From contig DAONGN010000001.1 in NCBI GenBank assembly GCA_035404185.1, positions 377,308-441,307 of the forward strand: 64,000 bases of DNA. The letters run 5' to 3'. The translations under genes were made by a program, and so were the position numbers. The first letter of the stretch is position 1. Each line of letters opens with the position of its first letter. The notes below the pieces were generated by a model. That model saw nothing but the letters and a program-made list of their open reading frames with translations, was not told the origin of the DNA and searched no databases. Shown here one piece after another: positions 45,033 to 52,706 of the stretch. This DNA comes from Candidatus Pacearchaeota archaeon (GTDB lineage: Bacteria > Patescibacteriota > Minisyncoccia > Minisyncoccales > Minisyncoccaceae).

Positions 45033-46277
45033 ATGTTCAAAAAGATTACAGAAATTTTTAAGGCAAAAGACTTAAGATATAAGATACTTTTTGTTTTAGG
45101 AATTTTTGCTACCTTTAGATTGATGGCTAATATTCCAATCCCTGGAATTGATGTTGCAAAAATTCAGCAATTCTTTGCTGGCAATCAGTTCTTTGGAATG
45201 ATGAACTTATTTACCGGAGGAGCATTAGACAAGGTTTCAATTGTTATGCTTGGTCTTGGACCTTACATCACAGCTGTTATCGTTTTCCAGCTTTTAACGA
45301 TGATTTTTCCTCAGATTGAAAAATTATATAAAGAAGAAGGAGCAGCAGGGCAACAGAAATTTAATCAGTACTGTAGAATCGCTGGAGTGCCTTTAGCCAT
45401 GATTCAAGGTTATGCAATGATATTTTATTTAAAATCTCAAGGAGTAATTGGAGCATTAGATCCAATGACTATTATTGCAGCTATCGCAGCAATTACTGCC
45501 GGTTCAACTTTAATGATGTGGTTAGGAGAATTAATTTCTGAAAAGGGAATTGGGAATGGAGTATCATTATTAATTTTTGCTGGTATCGTTGCTGATATTC
45601 CTAATAATATTCAAAAGGCTTTGTTAACTTTTGACCAAGGACAGATATTCTCATATGGTTTATTTTTAATTTTATCAATTGTAATTATTGCTGGAGTGGT
45701 TTTAATTAATGAAGGAAGAAGGAATATACCCGTATCTTATGCTAAGAGAGTTAGAGGAAACAAAATGTATGGCGGTGCTTCAACTTATTTACCTTTAAAT
45801 ATTAACCCAGCTGGAGTTATACCTGTCATCTTCGCCATTTCTATTCTAATGATTCCATCAATGCTTGCTTCATTCTTTAATTGGAGTTTTGTTAAAGACG
45901 CTTTAGGTAATGAGTGGGTTTATGGAATATTATATTTCTTATTAGTATTTGTTTTTACATTCTTCTATACCGCAGTTACATTTGATCCTAAGAGTGTTTC
46001 AACTAATTTACAAAAAATGGGAGGTTTTATTCCAGGAATTAGACCAGGTGAAAATACGGCTCAATTTTTACAATCAATTTTATCAAAAGTTTTAGTTGTT
46101 GGTGCAACTAGTTTGGGATTAATTGCTGTTATGCCTTCAATAGTCCAAGGCGTTACTGGAATCCAACAATTTAAATTTTTAATTGGGGGAACTGCTCTAA
46201 TTATTATCGTTTCGGTAGCCCTAGATACAATGAAACAAATCAATTCTCAATTAGAAATGAGAGAATATGATTCATAA
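45033..46277 (+). CDS. secY: SecY protein-translocation channel
   Basis: A 414-aa ten-helix channel protein. Seen: FRLMANIPIPGID plug-near region, TAVIVFQLLT, GIGNGVSLLIFAGI, RRNIPVSYAKRV, and GGFIPGIRPGENTAQFLQ. Partner of SecA at the window start. A strong terminator follows. Confidence 0.97.
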   Translation: MFKKITEIFKAKDLRYKILFVLGIFATFRLMANIPIPGIDVAKIQQFFAGNQFFGMMNLFTGGALDKVSIVMLGLGPYITAVIVFQLLTMIFPQIEKLYKEEGAAGQQKFNQYCRIAGVPLAMIQGYAMIFYLKSQGVIGALDPMTIIAAIAAITAGSTLMMWLGELISEKGIGNGVSLLIFAGIVADIPNNIQKALLTFDQGQIFSYGLFLILSIVIIAGVVLINEGRRNIPVSYAKRVRGNKMYGGASTYLPLNINPAGVIPVIFAISILMIPSMLASFFNWSFVKDALGNEWVYGILYFLLVFVFTFFYTAVTFDPKSVSTNLQKMGGFIPGIRPGENTAQFLQSILSKVLVVGATSLGLIAVMPSIVQGVTGIQQFKFLIGGTALIIIVSVALDTMKQINSQLEMREYDS

Positions 46278-46290
46278 TTAATTTAAGGAA

Positions 46291-46326
46291 TAGAAGATTG
46301 GGGACAAACCAGTCTTCTATTTTTTT
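46291..46326 (+). terminator. Terminator after secY
   Basis: Eleven-bp stem (46291-46301 / 46309-46319, one G-U), 7-nt loop, T-run. It separates the spc operon from adk-map, which are usually co-transcribed with secY. Confidence 0.88.
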
Positions 46327-46368
46327 GTTTTGTATTTTATAATAAGACATAAGCATAAAAGAAAATAT

Positions 46369-47049
46369 ATGGAAAAGTCTCCTTTGATCTTAATACTATT
46401 GGGTAAGTCTGGTTCAGGAAAAGGAACTCAAGTCAATCTTTTGAAAGATAAGCTTGGGTTAGATTTTTTAGGTACGGGAGCATTACTGAGAGAAAGAAAA
46501 AAGGTGGGAGATTTTTCTGCTAAAAAGATCGCTGATGTTATTGATAATGGAGGAATTGTTCCTGCCCCAGTAGTTTTTAAATTATGGATGGAAAAGTTTG
46601 AAGAATTTAAAAATAGAAAAGAAGAATTTAAGGGAGTTATTCTTGATGGTTCTCCAAGGAAATTATTAGAGGCGAAATTATTAGACGACGCTTTGGGATG
46701 GTTTAATTGGGAAAAGCGGGTTAAGATTATGCTTATCGATATTTCTGATGAAGAAGCCATTAATAGAATCGCCAAAAGAAAGATTTGTCCTAAATGTGGA
46801 AACATCGTTATTGTTTCTGGTTCTAACGATTTAGATATTTGTTCAAATTGTGGAGAAAAATTGATTACTAGAGCAGAAGATACGATTGAAGGAACTAAAA
46901 AGAGATTAGAGTGGTTTAGAGATGAAGTTGAAGAAACAGTTAATCACTACGAATCAATGGGAAAATTGATAAAAATTAATGGAGAACAGTCAGTTGAAAA
47001 TGTCTTCAATGATATCATGAAAGAAATTGAAAAAGATGATAACAATTAA
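46369..47049 (+). CDS. adk: Adenylate kinase, zinc-lid form
   Basis: A 226-aa nucleotide kinase that balances ATP, ADP and AMP. Seen: LLGKSGSGKGTQVNLL P-loop, LDGSPRK in place of the usual DGFPR, and a zinc lid CPKCGN...CSNCGEK. Start at ATG 46369; an upstream in-frame TTG lies in the leader. The TATAAT -10 at 46338-46343 suggests separate transcription after the secY terminator. It overlaps map by 14 nt. Confidence 0.9.
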   Translation: MEKSPLILILLGKSGSGKGTQVNLLKDKLGLDFLGTGALLRERKKVGDFSAKKIADVIDNGGIVPAPVVFKLWMEKFEEFKNRKEEFKGVILDGSPRKLLEAKLLDDALGWFNWEKRVKIMLIDISDEEAINRIAKRKICPKCGNIVIVSGSNDLDICSNCGEKLITRAEDTIEGTKKRLEWFRDEVEETVNHYESMGKLIKINGEQSVENVFNDIMKEIEKDDNN

Positions 47050-47827
47050 AACAAAAGAAGAAATAGAGGTGATGGCTAAAGGTGGGAAAATACTGAAATC
47101 AATTGTTGATGAATTGGGTTCTCATGTTGCGATTGGTGTTTCAGGAATAGAGATGGAAAAAATGGCTGAAAAGATGATTAAAGAAAATGGAGGAGAATTT
47201 AGTTTTAAAGGACAGGACGGATTTCCGTCTTGTCTCTGTTTTTCTATTAACGAAGAAATAGTCCATGGAATTCCCGATAATAGGGTTTTAAAAAATGGAG
47301 ACATTGTTTCTTTAGATTTGGGAATATTTTTTCCTTTGAATAAATTTGTTTCAGAGATTGATGAAAATAAATATCCTAACTTAAAAAAAGGATTTCATAC
47401 GGATATGGCTAGAACCTACCTAGTTGGGGAGGTTAATCCTGAAATCCAAAGGCTCGTTAAAGCCACCAAAAAGGCTTTAAAGAGGGGTATTTCCAAGGTT
47501 AGGCCCGGAAACACGTTTGGTGAATTAGGCGAGGCGATATGCAGGTTTTCCGAACAACAGGGATTTAGTGCTATTAGGAACTTATGTGGCCATGGAATCG
47601 GAGCTGAATTGCACGAAGATCCAGATGTTTTAAATTATGGTAAGAAAAGCTGGGGAGAAGTGATGAAAGAGGGGATGGTTTTTTGTATTGAACCAATGCT
47701 TTCCATGGGAGATTATGAAATAAAAAAGAGGGGAATGGCATATATTACAGAAGACAAGTCTTTGTCTGCTCATTTTGAAGATATGGTAGTAGTTACTAAG
47801 GACGGAGTTAAGGTATTGACAGAATAA
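47036..47827 (+). CDS. map: Methionine aminopeptidase type I
   Basis: A 263-aa metalloprotease that removes initiator Met. Seen: FPSCLCFSINEEIVHGIPD, DLGIFFPL (metal Asp), HTDMARTYLVG, CGHGIGAELHEDP, VFCIEPM, and HFEDMVVVTKDG. A ~12-residue insertion (FVSEIDENKYPNLKKG) lies between the first and second ligand. ATG at 47036; a TTG 9 nt upstream is possible. Its 3' end contains the -35 of the small gene promoter at 47816. Confidence 0.95.
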   Translation: MITIKTKEEIEVMAKGGKILKSIVDELGSHVAIGVSGIEMEKMAEKMIKENGGEFSFKGQDGFPSCLCFSINEEIVHGIPDNRVLKNGDIVSLDLGIFFPLNKFVSEIDENKYPNLKKGFHTDMARTYLVGEVNPEIQRLVKATKKALKRGISKVRPGNTFGELGEAICRFSEQQGFSAIRNLCGHGIGAELHEDPDVLNYGKKSWGEVMKEGMVFCIEPMLSMGDYEIKKRGMAYITEDKSLSAHFEDMVVVTKDGVKVLTE

Positions 47828-47844
47828 TATATTATATTTATAAT
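47816..47844 (+). promoter_or_regulatory. Perfect-consensus promoter at map 3' end
   Basis: TTGACA (47816-47821), 17-nt spacer, TATAAT (47839-47844). The -35 lies within map. The transcript would start near 47851 and lead to the 38-codon gene. Confidence 0.8.
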
Positions 47845-47850
47845 ATAGAA

Positions 47851-47973
47851 AGGTAAAATATTGAGGAACGAATAAAGTATAGAAGTTTTTATATATTTTA
47901 TCCGTTCCTTTAAAAGCTAGCTTGGAGCGGTCGGTACTACAGCGAGACTGTAAGTATAAAGGAGGAACTATTA
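47851..47973 (+). promoter_or_regulatory. Structured leader of the 38-codon gene
   Basis: An approximately 120-nt leader. An outer stem GGAACG (47865-47870) / CGTTCC (47903-47908) extends through an AT helix; TACAG/CTGTA near 47938-47952 forms a second hairpin just ahead of the SD. A poor T tract after the first stem argues against a full terminator. This stretch and the small gene fill the gap to galT. Confidence 0.5.
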
Positions 47974-48090
47974 ATGGACCAAGAAGAGCAGCATATAATA
48001 GCAAGGAATAGAGTGCTTGATGTTTTTGGGGTCGATATCGACCAGGAAGATTTCGAAGGGCCATATCCCGTTCGACCAAAAAGTCGTTAA
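47974..48090 (+). CDS. Putative 38-aa small protein with strong SD
   Basis: A small gene: MDQEEQHIIARNRVLDVFGV start, acidic centre DIDQEDFEG and a basic end PVRPKSR. AAAGGAGG is a full SD 7-8 nt before ATG 47974, and the consensus promoter at 47816 drives it. A weak hairpin with T tract lies 20-45 nt after the stop. Function unknown; the expression signals make it more credible than its size suggests. Confidence 0.6.
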   Translation: MDQEEQHIIARNRVLDVFGVDIDQEDFEGPYPVRPKSR

Positions 48091-48165
48091 CTCTAAACCG
48101 CAAAAAGATCTAATTAATTTTAGTCTTTTTTTGTAAAAATTAACTTAAAATGATAGAATATCTGT

Positions 48166-49149
48166 ATGAATAATAAAGAAACAGAACTAAGATACGATTT
48201 ATTAAACGATGACTGGGTCATTGTTTCTCCGATTCGTGCTGATAGATATAAAAAGAAGGCAATTATAGGTTGTCCGTTTTGCAACATTAAAACACAAGAA
48301 AAGCCTGTTTTAGTTTATTCAAATGGCATAAGGAGTGATAATAAAGATATTAAAGATTGGACAACTATTGTTATTCCTAATAAATATCCTGTTTTTGTTC
48401 CTTTTCAAAAAAATAAAAAAGAAAAAGAAAACGATATTTATTCTAAAATTAAATCTGCTGGATTCCATGAATTAGTTATAACAAAAGACCATGAAAAAAG
48501 TTTAGCTCTTTTACCATTAGACAAAATTAAAGAAGTTTTTACTTGCTATCAAGAAAGAATTGTTGAATTTAGAAATTATAATTTTGTTAAGAATGTTGTT
48601 ATTTTCCATAATCATGGCAAAGAAGCTGGGTCAAGCCAGTCTCATCCTCATTCACAGATTTTAACTGTTCCTTTGATTGATAAAGAATTCAGGATTACAC
48701 TAGATAATCACAGTAAATATTTTAAAGAAAACAAGGAGTGTCTTAGGTGCAAAGTGAATAAAGAGGAAAAGAAGTTTAAAAAAAGAATTGTTTTTGAAAA
48801 TAAAGATTTTATTGCTTATATTCCTTTTGCTCCTAAATTTACGTTCCAGACAATAATTACCCCCCAAAAACATTCTTCAAGGTTTGAGGAAATTACTGAA
48901 AAAGAAAAAGAAAGTTTAGCTGAAATATTAAAGAAGATATTATCAAGGATGTATAAAGGATTAAAGAATCCTCCCTACAATTTTTATTTACATACCGCTC
49001 CATTAGATAAAGAATATCCATGCTTTCATTGGTATATTTCTGTCTTTCCGAGAAGATATCCGTTAGCTGGATTTGAAATGGGAGCTCAGATGGAAGTACT
49101 CTCTAGTAGTCCCGAGGATCAAGCTTTATTCTTAAGAAAACAAAAATAA
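48166..49149 (+). CDS. galT: GalT-like galactose-1-phosphate uridylyltransferase
   Basis: A 327-aa HIT-superfamily nucleotidyl transferase. Seen: LLNDDWVIVSPIRADR at the start, CPFC zinc pair, a NHGKEAGSSQSHPHSQI catalytic segment (HPH with the His nucleophile) and CLRCK zinc pair, then HWYISVFPR. Exchanges UDP between glucose and galactose 1-phosphates; given its length it may act on another sugar 1-phosphate. Precedes tpiA by 9 nt. Confidence 0.88.
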   Translation: MNNKETELRYDLLNDDWVIVSPIRADRYKKKAIIGCPFCNIKTQEKPVLVYSNGIRSDNKDIKDWTTIVIPNKYPVFVPFQKNKKEKENDIYSKIKSAGFHELVITKDHEKSLALLPLDKIKEVFTCYQERIVEFRNYNFVKNVVIFHNHGKEAGSSQSHPHSQILTVPLIDKEFRITLDNHSKYFKENKECLRCKVNKEEKKFKKRIVFENKDFIAYIPFAPKFTFQTIITPQKHSSRFEEITEKEKESLAEILKKILSRMYKGLKNPPYNFYLHTAPLDKEYPCFHWYISVFPRRYPLAGFEMGAQMEVLSSSPEDQALFLRKQK

Positions 49150-49158
49150 ATAAAACAT

Positions 49159-49881
49159 ATGAAACCACTAATTGTTGCTAATTGGAAATGTAATCCTAAA
49201 AGCTTATCAGAAGCAAAGGAGTTATTAGAAAAAGTAATTAATGGAATTAATGAAGAAGACGTTATTATCTGTCCTCCGTTTGTTTTTATTAATTCTTTAA
49301 TCAGCGATAAGATTCCTTTTGGCGCACAAAACTGTTTTGATAAAGAAGGAGCTTTTACGGGAGAAAATTCTGTTTCAATGCTTGAAGGTATTGGAGTTAA
49401 GTATGTTATTTTGGGCCATTCTGAAAGAAGGAATATTTTTAAAGAAAATAATGAAGAGATTAATTCTAAATTAATTAAGGTTTTAGAGTCTAAAATAGTC
49501 CCAATTCTTTGCATAGGAGAAAAGAGGGAAGAGAGGGAAGAGGGCAAAACATTTGAAATATTATCAGAACAATTAGATGCTTGTCTAAATAATATTTCAA
49601 GTCCGGAGAAAATTATTTTAGCTTACGAACCAGTTTGGGCGATTGGAACAGGGAAGTTTGCGGAAATAAAAGACATTAAAGAGGTGAGAGCCTTTATTCG
49701 AGAATTTTTAACAAAGAAATTCAATCAAGAGATTGCAAAAAACATTAGAATTCTTTACGGAGGAAGCGTTGATTCAAGCAACGTTAATTCATATATTACA
49801 GAAGCTCAGATGGACGGAGTCTTAGTCGGAGGAGCCTCTCTTAAAGCTGATGAATTTTTGAAGTTAATAAAATCCGCCTAA
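49159..49881 (+). CDS. tpiA: Triosephosphate isomerase
   Basis: A 240-aa glycolytic enzyme. Catalytic Lys in NWKCNP, His in LGHSERR, Glu in AYEPVWAIGTG, and phosphate loops YGGSVDSSN and DGVLVGGASL are present. The stop TAA lies in the loop of a short CCGC/GCGG hairpin. Confidence 0.96.
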   Translation: MKPLIVANWKCNPKSLSEAKELLEKVINGINEEDVIICPPFVFINSLISDKIPFGAQNCFDKEGAFTGENSVSMLEGIGVKYVILGHSERRNIFKENNEEINSKLIKVLESKIVPILCIGEKREEREEGKTFEILSEQLDACLNNISSPEKIILAYEPVWAIGTGKFAEIKDIKEVRAFIREFLTKKFNQEIAKNIRILYGGSVDSSNVNSYITEAQMDGVLVGGASLKADEFLKLIKSA

Positions 49882-49939
49882 AGCGGAGCAATTTGTGAGA
49901 TGCGGAAGATAATGTCTTCCATAAAATGAAGAATGATTT

Positions 49940-49966
49940 GGCCGATTTATATCGGTCTCGTTTTTT
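49940..49966 (+). terminator. Terminator after tpiA
   Basis: Seven-bp stem GGCCGAT / ATCGGTC (one G-U), loop TTAT, then TCG and six T. Located ~60 nt after the stop. Confidence 0.8.
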
Positions 49967-50012
49967 CGTTTTTACGAATTGTAACAAATAACTCGAATAA
50001 AGAAATAAAAAT

Positions 50013-50063
50013 CACCTCCTTGGTGTGCTAAATTAAGTATACTCTTTTTTTAATTTTTGGCAA
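50013..50063 (-). promoter_or_regulatory. Minus-strand promoter and SD hairpin without a clear gene
   Basis: On the minus strand TTGCCA (50058-50063), 16-nt spacer and TATACT (50036-50041) make a good promoter. About 15 nt downstream is AAGGAGGTG, a perfect 9-nt SD, sitting in the loop of a CACC/GGTG hairpin (50013-50025). No convincing open frame follows it. This may be a small regulatory RNA, or a decayed gene; the region 49967-50012 holds nothing else visible. Confidence 0.45.
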
Positions 50064-50070
50064 GATGTTC

Positions 50071-50376
50071 ATGGGGAAGCAGATGTATAAATCATGCTTC
50101 CCATTCGGTACCGCACAGAGTGCTTTCAAAGTCGTCCTTCATCGGACGACGATCGCTGAGACTGGGACACCATATCCGGGGGATGGAGACATTCTTATTC
50201 CTCCTATTTTTGCAGTGCACATATTTCAAGAGATAAACTCCGATTCTGACCGTCTTATATTCCGACAGGTCACATCTCCAGTAGAGCAATTAGGGTGGAT
50301 AGTCAGTTGCTCAACAAATGAATGCAATACAACACATGTTTTGTTATCCCTCCCAAGTACAATGTACTGTTTTTAA
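50071..50376 (+). CDS. Putative 101-aa orphan protein
   Basis: An open frame with balanced codons and a Cys-rich end (SCSTNECN). No SD is evident before 50071 or the alternative ATGs at 50065 and 50086, no family is recognised and no membrane helix is seen. Its stop lies at the end of a terminator hairpin, which supports it. A smaller frame on the opposite strand (50092-50289) is less likely. Coding status uncertain. Confidence 0.4.
   Translation: MGKQMYKSCFPFGTAQSAFKVVLHRTTIAETGTPYPGDGDILIPPIFAVHIFQEINSDSDRLIFRQVTSPVEQLGWIVSCSTNECNTTHVLLSLPSTMYCF
50356..50374 (+). terminator. Terminator at the end of the 50071 frame
   Basis: Stem AGTAC (50356-50360) / GTACT (50364-50368), loop AAT, followed by G and five T. 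Confidence 0.6.
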
Positions 50377-50453
50377 TATATCAATAATTTTAGAAAATGC
50401 AATAATATTGTGCGACATATATATGTAACATATTTAAAGGGGAGTAGGTGATA

Positions 50454-51413
50454 TTAGTTTTTCATATTTTTGCCACTGTGAAATTGTCGATGAACATCTC
50501 TTAATCTTTTATTTGTGACATGGGTGTATATCTGAGTAGTGGCAATATTTTTGTGTCCTAAGAATTCTTGAATAGTTCTTAAATCAACTCCTTGACTAAG
50601 TAAATCTGTAGCATAACTATGTCTTAAAGTGTGCGGCGTAGTAAAGAAAGGAATGTTGCCAAGCGTAGCATATTTCTTAACGATTCTTTCTATAGAACGA
50701 GGCGTTAAACGGCTCTCTGAGGAGGTTTTAGCCCTATAATGAATAAAGAGAGCTTTGTCATCATCATCGCGTGTTTTAAGGTATTTTTTGACCCAATTTA
50801 GGGCTCGTTCCGAGAAGTAAACAGTACGTGGATGCTTACCTTTGCCGATAATGCCAAGTTCAAGATCTTTCTTATCACTTAGTGCTTTAAATTGCTCTTT
50901 ATTGAGGGCCACTAATTCAGCAATTCTTAATCCGGTTGAAAAGAATGATTCTAAGATAGCTCGATCGCGCAAACCATCATTAGTTTCAGTATTGGGAGCA
51001 AGTAATAATTTTTCTATCTGATCAAGAGTCAAAAACTTTACTGTTTTTTCTTTTTTGGCATCCTTGGGTAACTGTATCTTATCAGCTGGCAAAGAGATGA
51101 TATCTTTATCAGTGAAGAAGCTCAAAAGCGATCGTAGAGCGATTAGGTAATAGTTCTGAGTCAGCTTAGACAGTGGCTTGTCATGATTCGGGTCCTTAAA
51201 CCTAGCTAAGAATAGTCTGTAGTTCCAAACCTCTTCAGGAGTTAAATCATGAGGCAACATATTTTCTTTTTTTGTAGCCCTCAACCAGTCAGTAAATTTT
51301 TTTAAATAGCGGCTGTAATTTTTCTGAGTATTATCAGATAGACCTTTTTCTATTTCACAATAGTCTAAAAAGTCAGGAATATGTTTTATGATTGGTTTAT
51401 TAGATTTTTGCAT
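50454..51413 (-). CDS. Xer-type tyrosine recombinase
   Basis: A 319-aa tyrosine recombinase of the XerC/D group. N-terminal SAM-like core-binding domain (residues ~10-110), then the catalytic domain with STGLRIAEL (Arg), GKGKHPR (Lys), TPHTLRHSYAT (His-x2-Arg), LGHKN (His) and TQIYTHV (Tyr nucleophile). It probably resolves chromosome dimers at dif; no dif could be located here. Preceded by a ~280-nt leader with a promoter at 51704. Confidence 0.93.
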   Translation of the reverse strand: MQKSNKPIIKHIPDFLDYCEIEKGLSDNTQKNYSRYLKKFTDWLRATKKENMLPHDLTPEEVWNYRLFLARFKDPNHDKPLSKLTQNYYLIALRSLLSFFTDKDIISLPADKIQLPKDAKKEKTVKFLTLDQIEKLLLAPNTETNDGLRDRAILESFFSTGLRIAELVALNKEQFKALSDKKDLELGIIGKGKHPRTVYFSERALNWVKKYLKTRDDDDKALFIHYRAKTSSESRLTPRSIERIVKKYATLGNIPFFTTPHTLRHSYATDLLSQGVDLRTIQEFLGHKNIATTQIYTHVTNKRLRDVHRQFHSGKNMKN

Positions 51414-51587
51414 GTATTAATAGTCATTGTTATTGTAGAAACGTAAATTAGAGGCTAATTGTAAAACATTGATTCGTTGTTAAACAATTTAATTTTATTT
51501 TTATGAAATTATTTATAAAAATATTTTCAGGGAATAATTAAAATAATTATAGATGATATGTTTATCAAATGATTTCTATAAACGCAT

Positions 51588-51656
51588 TTTAAAAGCTCGT
51601 GATTTTAGGGCTAAAACGTGTAAAACAACGATAGATATGTAACACGGGCTTTTAAA
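51588..51656 (-). repeat. Long inverted repeat in the Xer leader (structured RNA or site)
   Basis: TTTAAAAGC-x-CGTG (51588-51601) faces CACG-x-GCTTTTAAA (51643-51656), 13 paired bases with one mismatch. Inside lie TTTTA/TAAAA (loop GGGC) and CGTGT/ACACG. On the minus transcript this would form a multi-branched fold of ~70 nt between promoter and recombinase start. The rest of the 51414-51792 gap is AT-rich with no open frame. Confidence 0.6.
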
Positions 51657-51703
51657 CCCCCTGAAATGTCGCTTAACCTACATTGTCCGACGTTTATGAT
51701 TTA

Positions 51704-51732
51704 ATAATATATTAGGCTTTGCGGACTGTCAA
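51704..51732 (-). promoter_or_regulatory. Promoter of Xer leader transcript
   Basis: Minus strand: TTGACA (51727-51732), 17-nt spacer, TATTAT (51704-51709). Start predicted near 51697, giving a 285-nt leader. Confidence 0.7.
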
Positions 51733-51756
51733 GTCCTATTCCCTCGCATGTTTTTG

Positions 51757-51789
51757 TAAAAAAATAAGTTCTTAGTATTATAAGAACTT
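51757..51789 (-). terminator. Terminator of the 52.6 kb orphan operon
   Basis: Nine-bp perfect stem (51766-51774 / 51781-51789), loop of 6, then a T tract on the minus strand (A run 51757-51764). It ends the operon 51793-52616. Confidence 0.85.
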
Positions 51790-51792
51790 TGT

Positions 51793-51984
51793 TCACGTTG
51801 CAATACGCTTGCGGGAATTCATAGCTTCGGAATATTTTTCCTGGGCTAAATTCTTTTCCCTGGGAAAGATGGCATAATTGAGCACATCTTCGAATTCCCT
51901 TTCTGCTTCCATTTCGGAAGCCCCTTCCCTTATGTGTAGCATAAGGAGGTTCAGCCGTTTTTGAAAATCTGTATCAGTCATCAT
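51793..51984 (-). CDS. 63-aa orphan, second gene of unknown operon
   Basis: A small helical, charged protein of unknown function: DFQKRLNLLMLHIREGASEMEAEREFEDVLNYAIF then KYSEAMNSRKRIA. Start and the upstream stop overlap (TAATG), so translation is coupled. A second in-frame ATG at 51981 is possible. It ends just before the terminator. Confidence 0.6.
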   Translation of the reverse strand: MMTDTDFQKRLNLLMLHIREGASEMEAEREFEDVLNYAIFPREKNLAQEKYSEAMNSRKRIAT

Positions 51985-52616
51985 TATGCCTCGGCGAATG
52001 AGATAGTTGATTCGCTGACACGGAAGATCGTTTTTGCCTTTATCGGTTCAGGCGCATCGCCTATCTTGTTACCTTGCTGGTCTCTGTTCCATTGGACAAC
52101 AGATTGTCCATTTGGAAGGAAGAGAGGCTTACGGGCTTCAAGGTTGATACTTGCCACCTGACATCCTTCAATAACTTTTCCATCCTTGAAGAACGGATTG
52201 AGGAAGAATCTGATTCTCCAGATTGCTTCCGAAAGAAGCTTTTGTAGGTCATTTTCAATGGTGGTTTTTTTGGTAAGGAATTCTGCAGATGGTTCTGCGT
52301 TCTCTTTCCTTGCAAAGGTATACCGGACCATGAAGTATCGGCTCCTGTGGGTTGGGTCTTTTGGATTGACTCTTGGTTGATAGAATGCATCTACCAATTC
52401 ATACCCAGATTTTTTGATGTCGGACAAAAGGTCCGTTGTTGAGCATCCATCTCGAATGTCAACCATGTAGCCTACGCCCTCCCTTGAACGACGAAGTTCT
52501 GATTGCGTTACTGTTTCCGGGATAATCATTTTTAATGATTTCGGAACGGCTTCTTCATTTGAGAAGCTTCCCTGAATAATGATCAGGGGCATTTCTTCAA
52601 CATTGTAGGTCTGCAT
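51984..52616 (-). CDS. 210-aa orphan, first gene of unknown operon
   Basis: Not recognised. Beta-rich protein with MPLIIIQGSFSNEEAV, a central GYELVDAFYQPRVNPKDPTHRSRYFMVRYTFARKE block and a C-terminal PNGQSVVQWNRDQQGNKIGD. No signal peptide or membrane helix. A GAGGTG SD is 8 nt before the ATG and a perfect promoter lies at 52678. Codons are more balanced than in uppS next door. Confidence 0.7.
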   Translation of the reverse strand: MQTYNVEEMPLIIIQGSFSNEEAVPKSLKMIIPETVTQSELRRSREGVGYMVDIRDGCSTTDLLSDIKKSGYELVDAFYQPRVNPKDPTHRSRYFMVRYTFARKENAEPSAEFLTKKTTIENDLQKLLSEAIWRIRFFLNPFFKDGKVIEGCQVASINLEARKPLFLPNGQSVVQWNRDQQGNKIGDAPEPIKAKTIFRVSESTISFAEA

Positions 52617-52677
52617 TTAAAACACCTCAGAAAGGTAAGAAATTTATAAATTTAAAGAACTGTTAAATTATATAAAT

Positions 52678-52706
52678 ATTATAGAATAGTCAATAAATAA
52701 TGTCAA
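52678..52706 (-). promoter_or_regulatory. Perfect-consensus promoter of the orphan operon
   Basis: Minus strand: TTGACA (52701-52706), 17-nt spacer, TATAAT (52678-52683). The uppS stop TGA is part of the -35 hexamer. Confidence 0.85.

Noticed and set aside
47630-48103. A 157-aa minus-strand frame across the map end and the small gene
   Set aside because: It overlaps map and the strong SD/promoter of the plus-strand small gene, and shows no recognised domain.
50092-50289. Minus-strand 65-aa frame inside the 50.1 kb orphan
   Set aside because: It lacks SD and terminator support, while the plus-strand frame ends in a terminator.
51661-51732. Possible dif site next to the Xer gene
   Set aside because: I could not match both 11-nt arms and a 6-nt centre to the dif pattern; the best candidate has only one arm.
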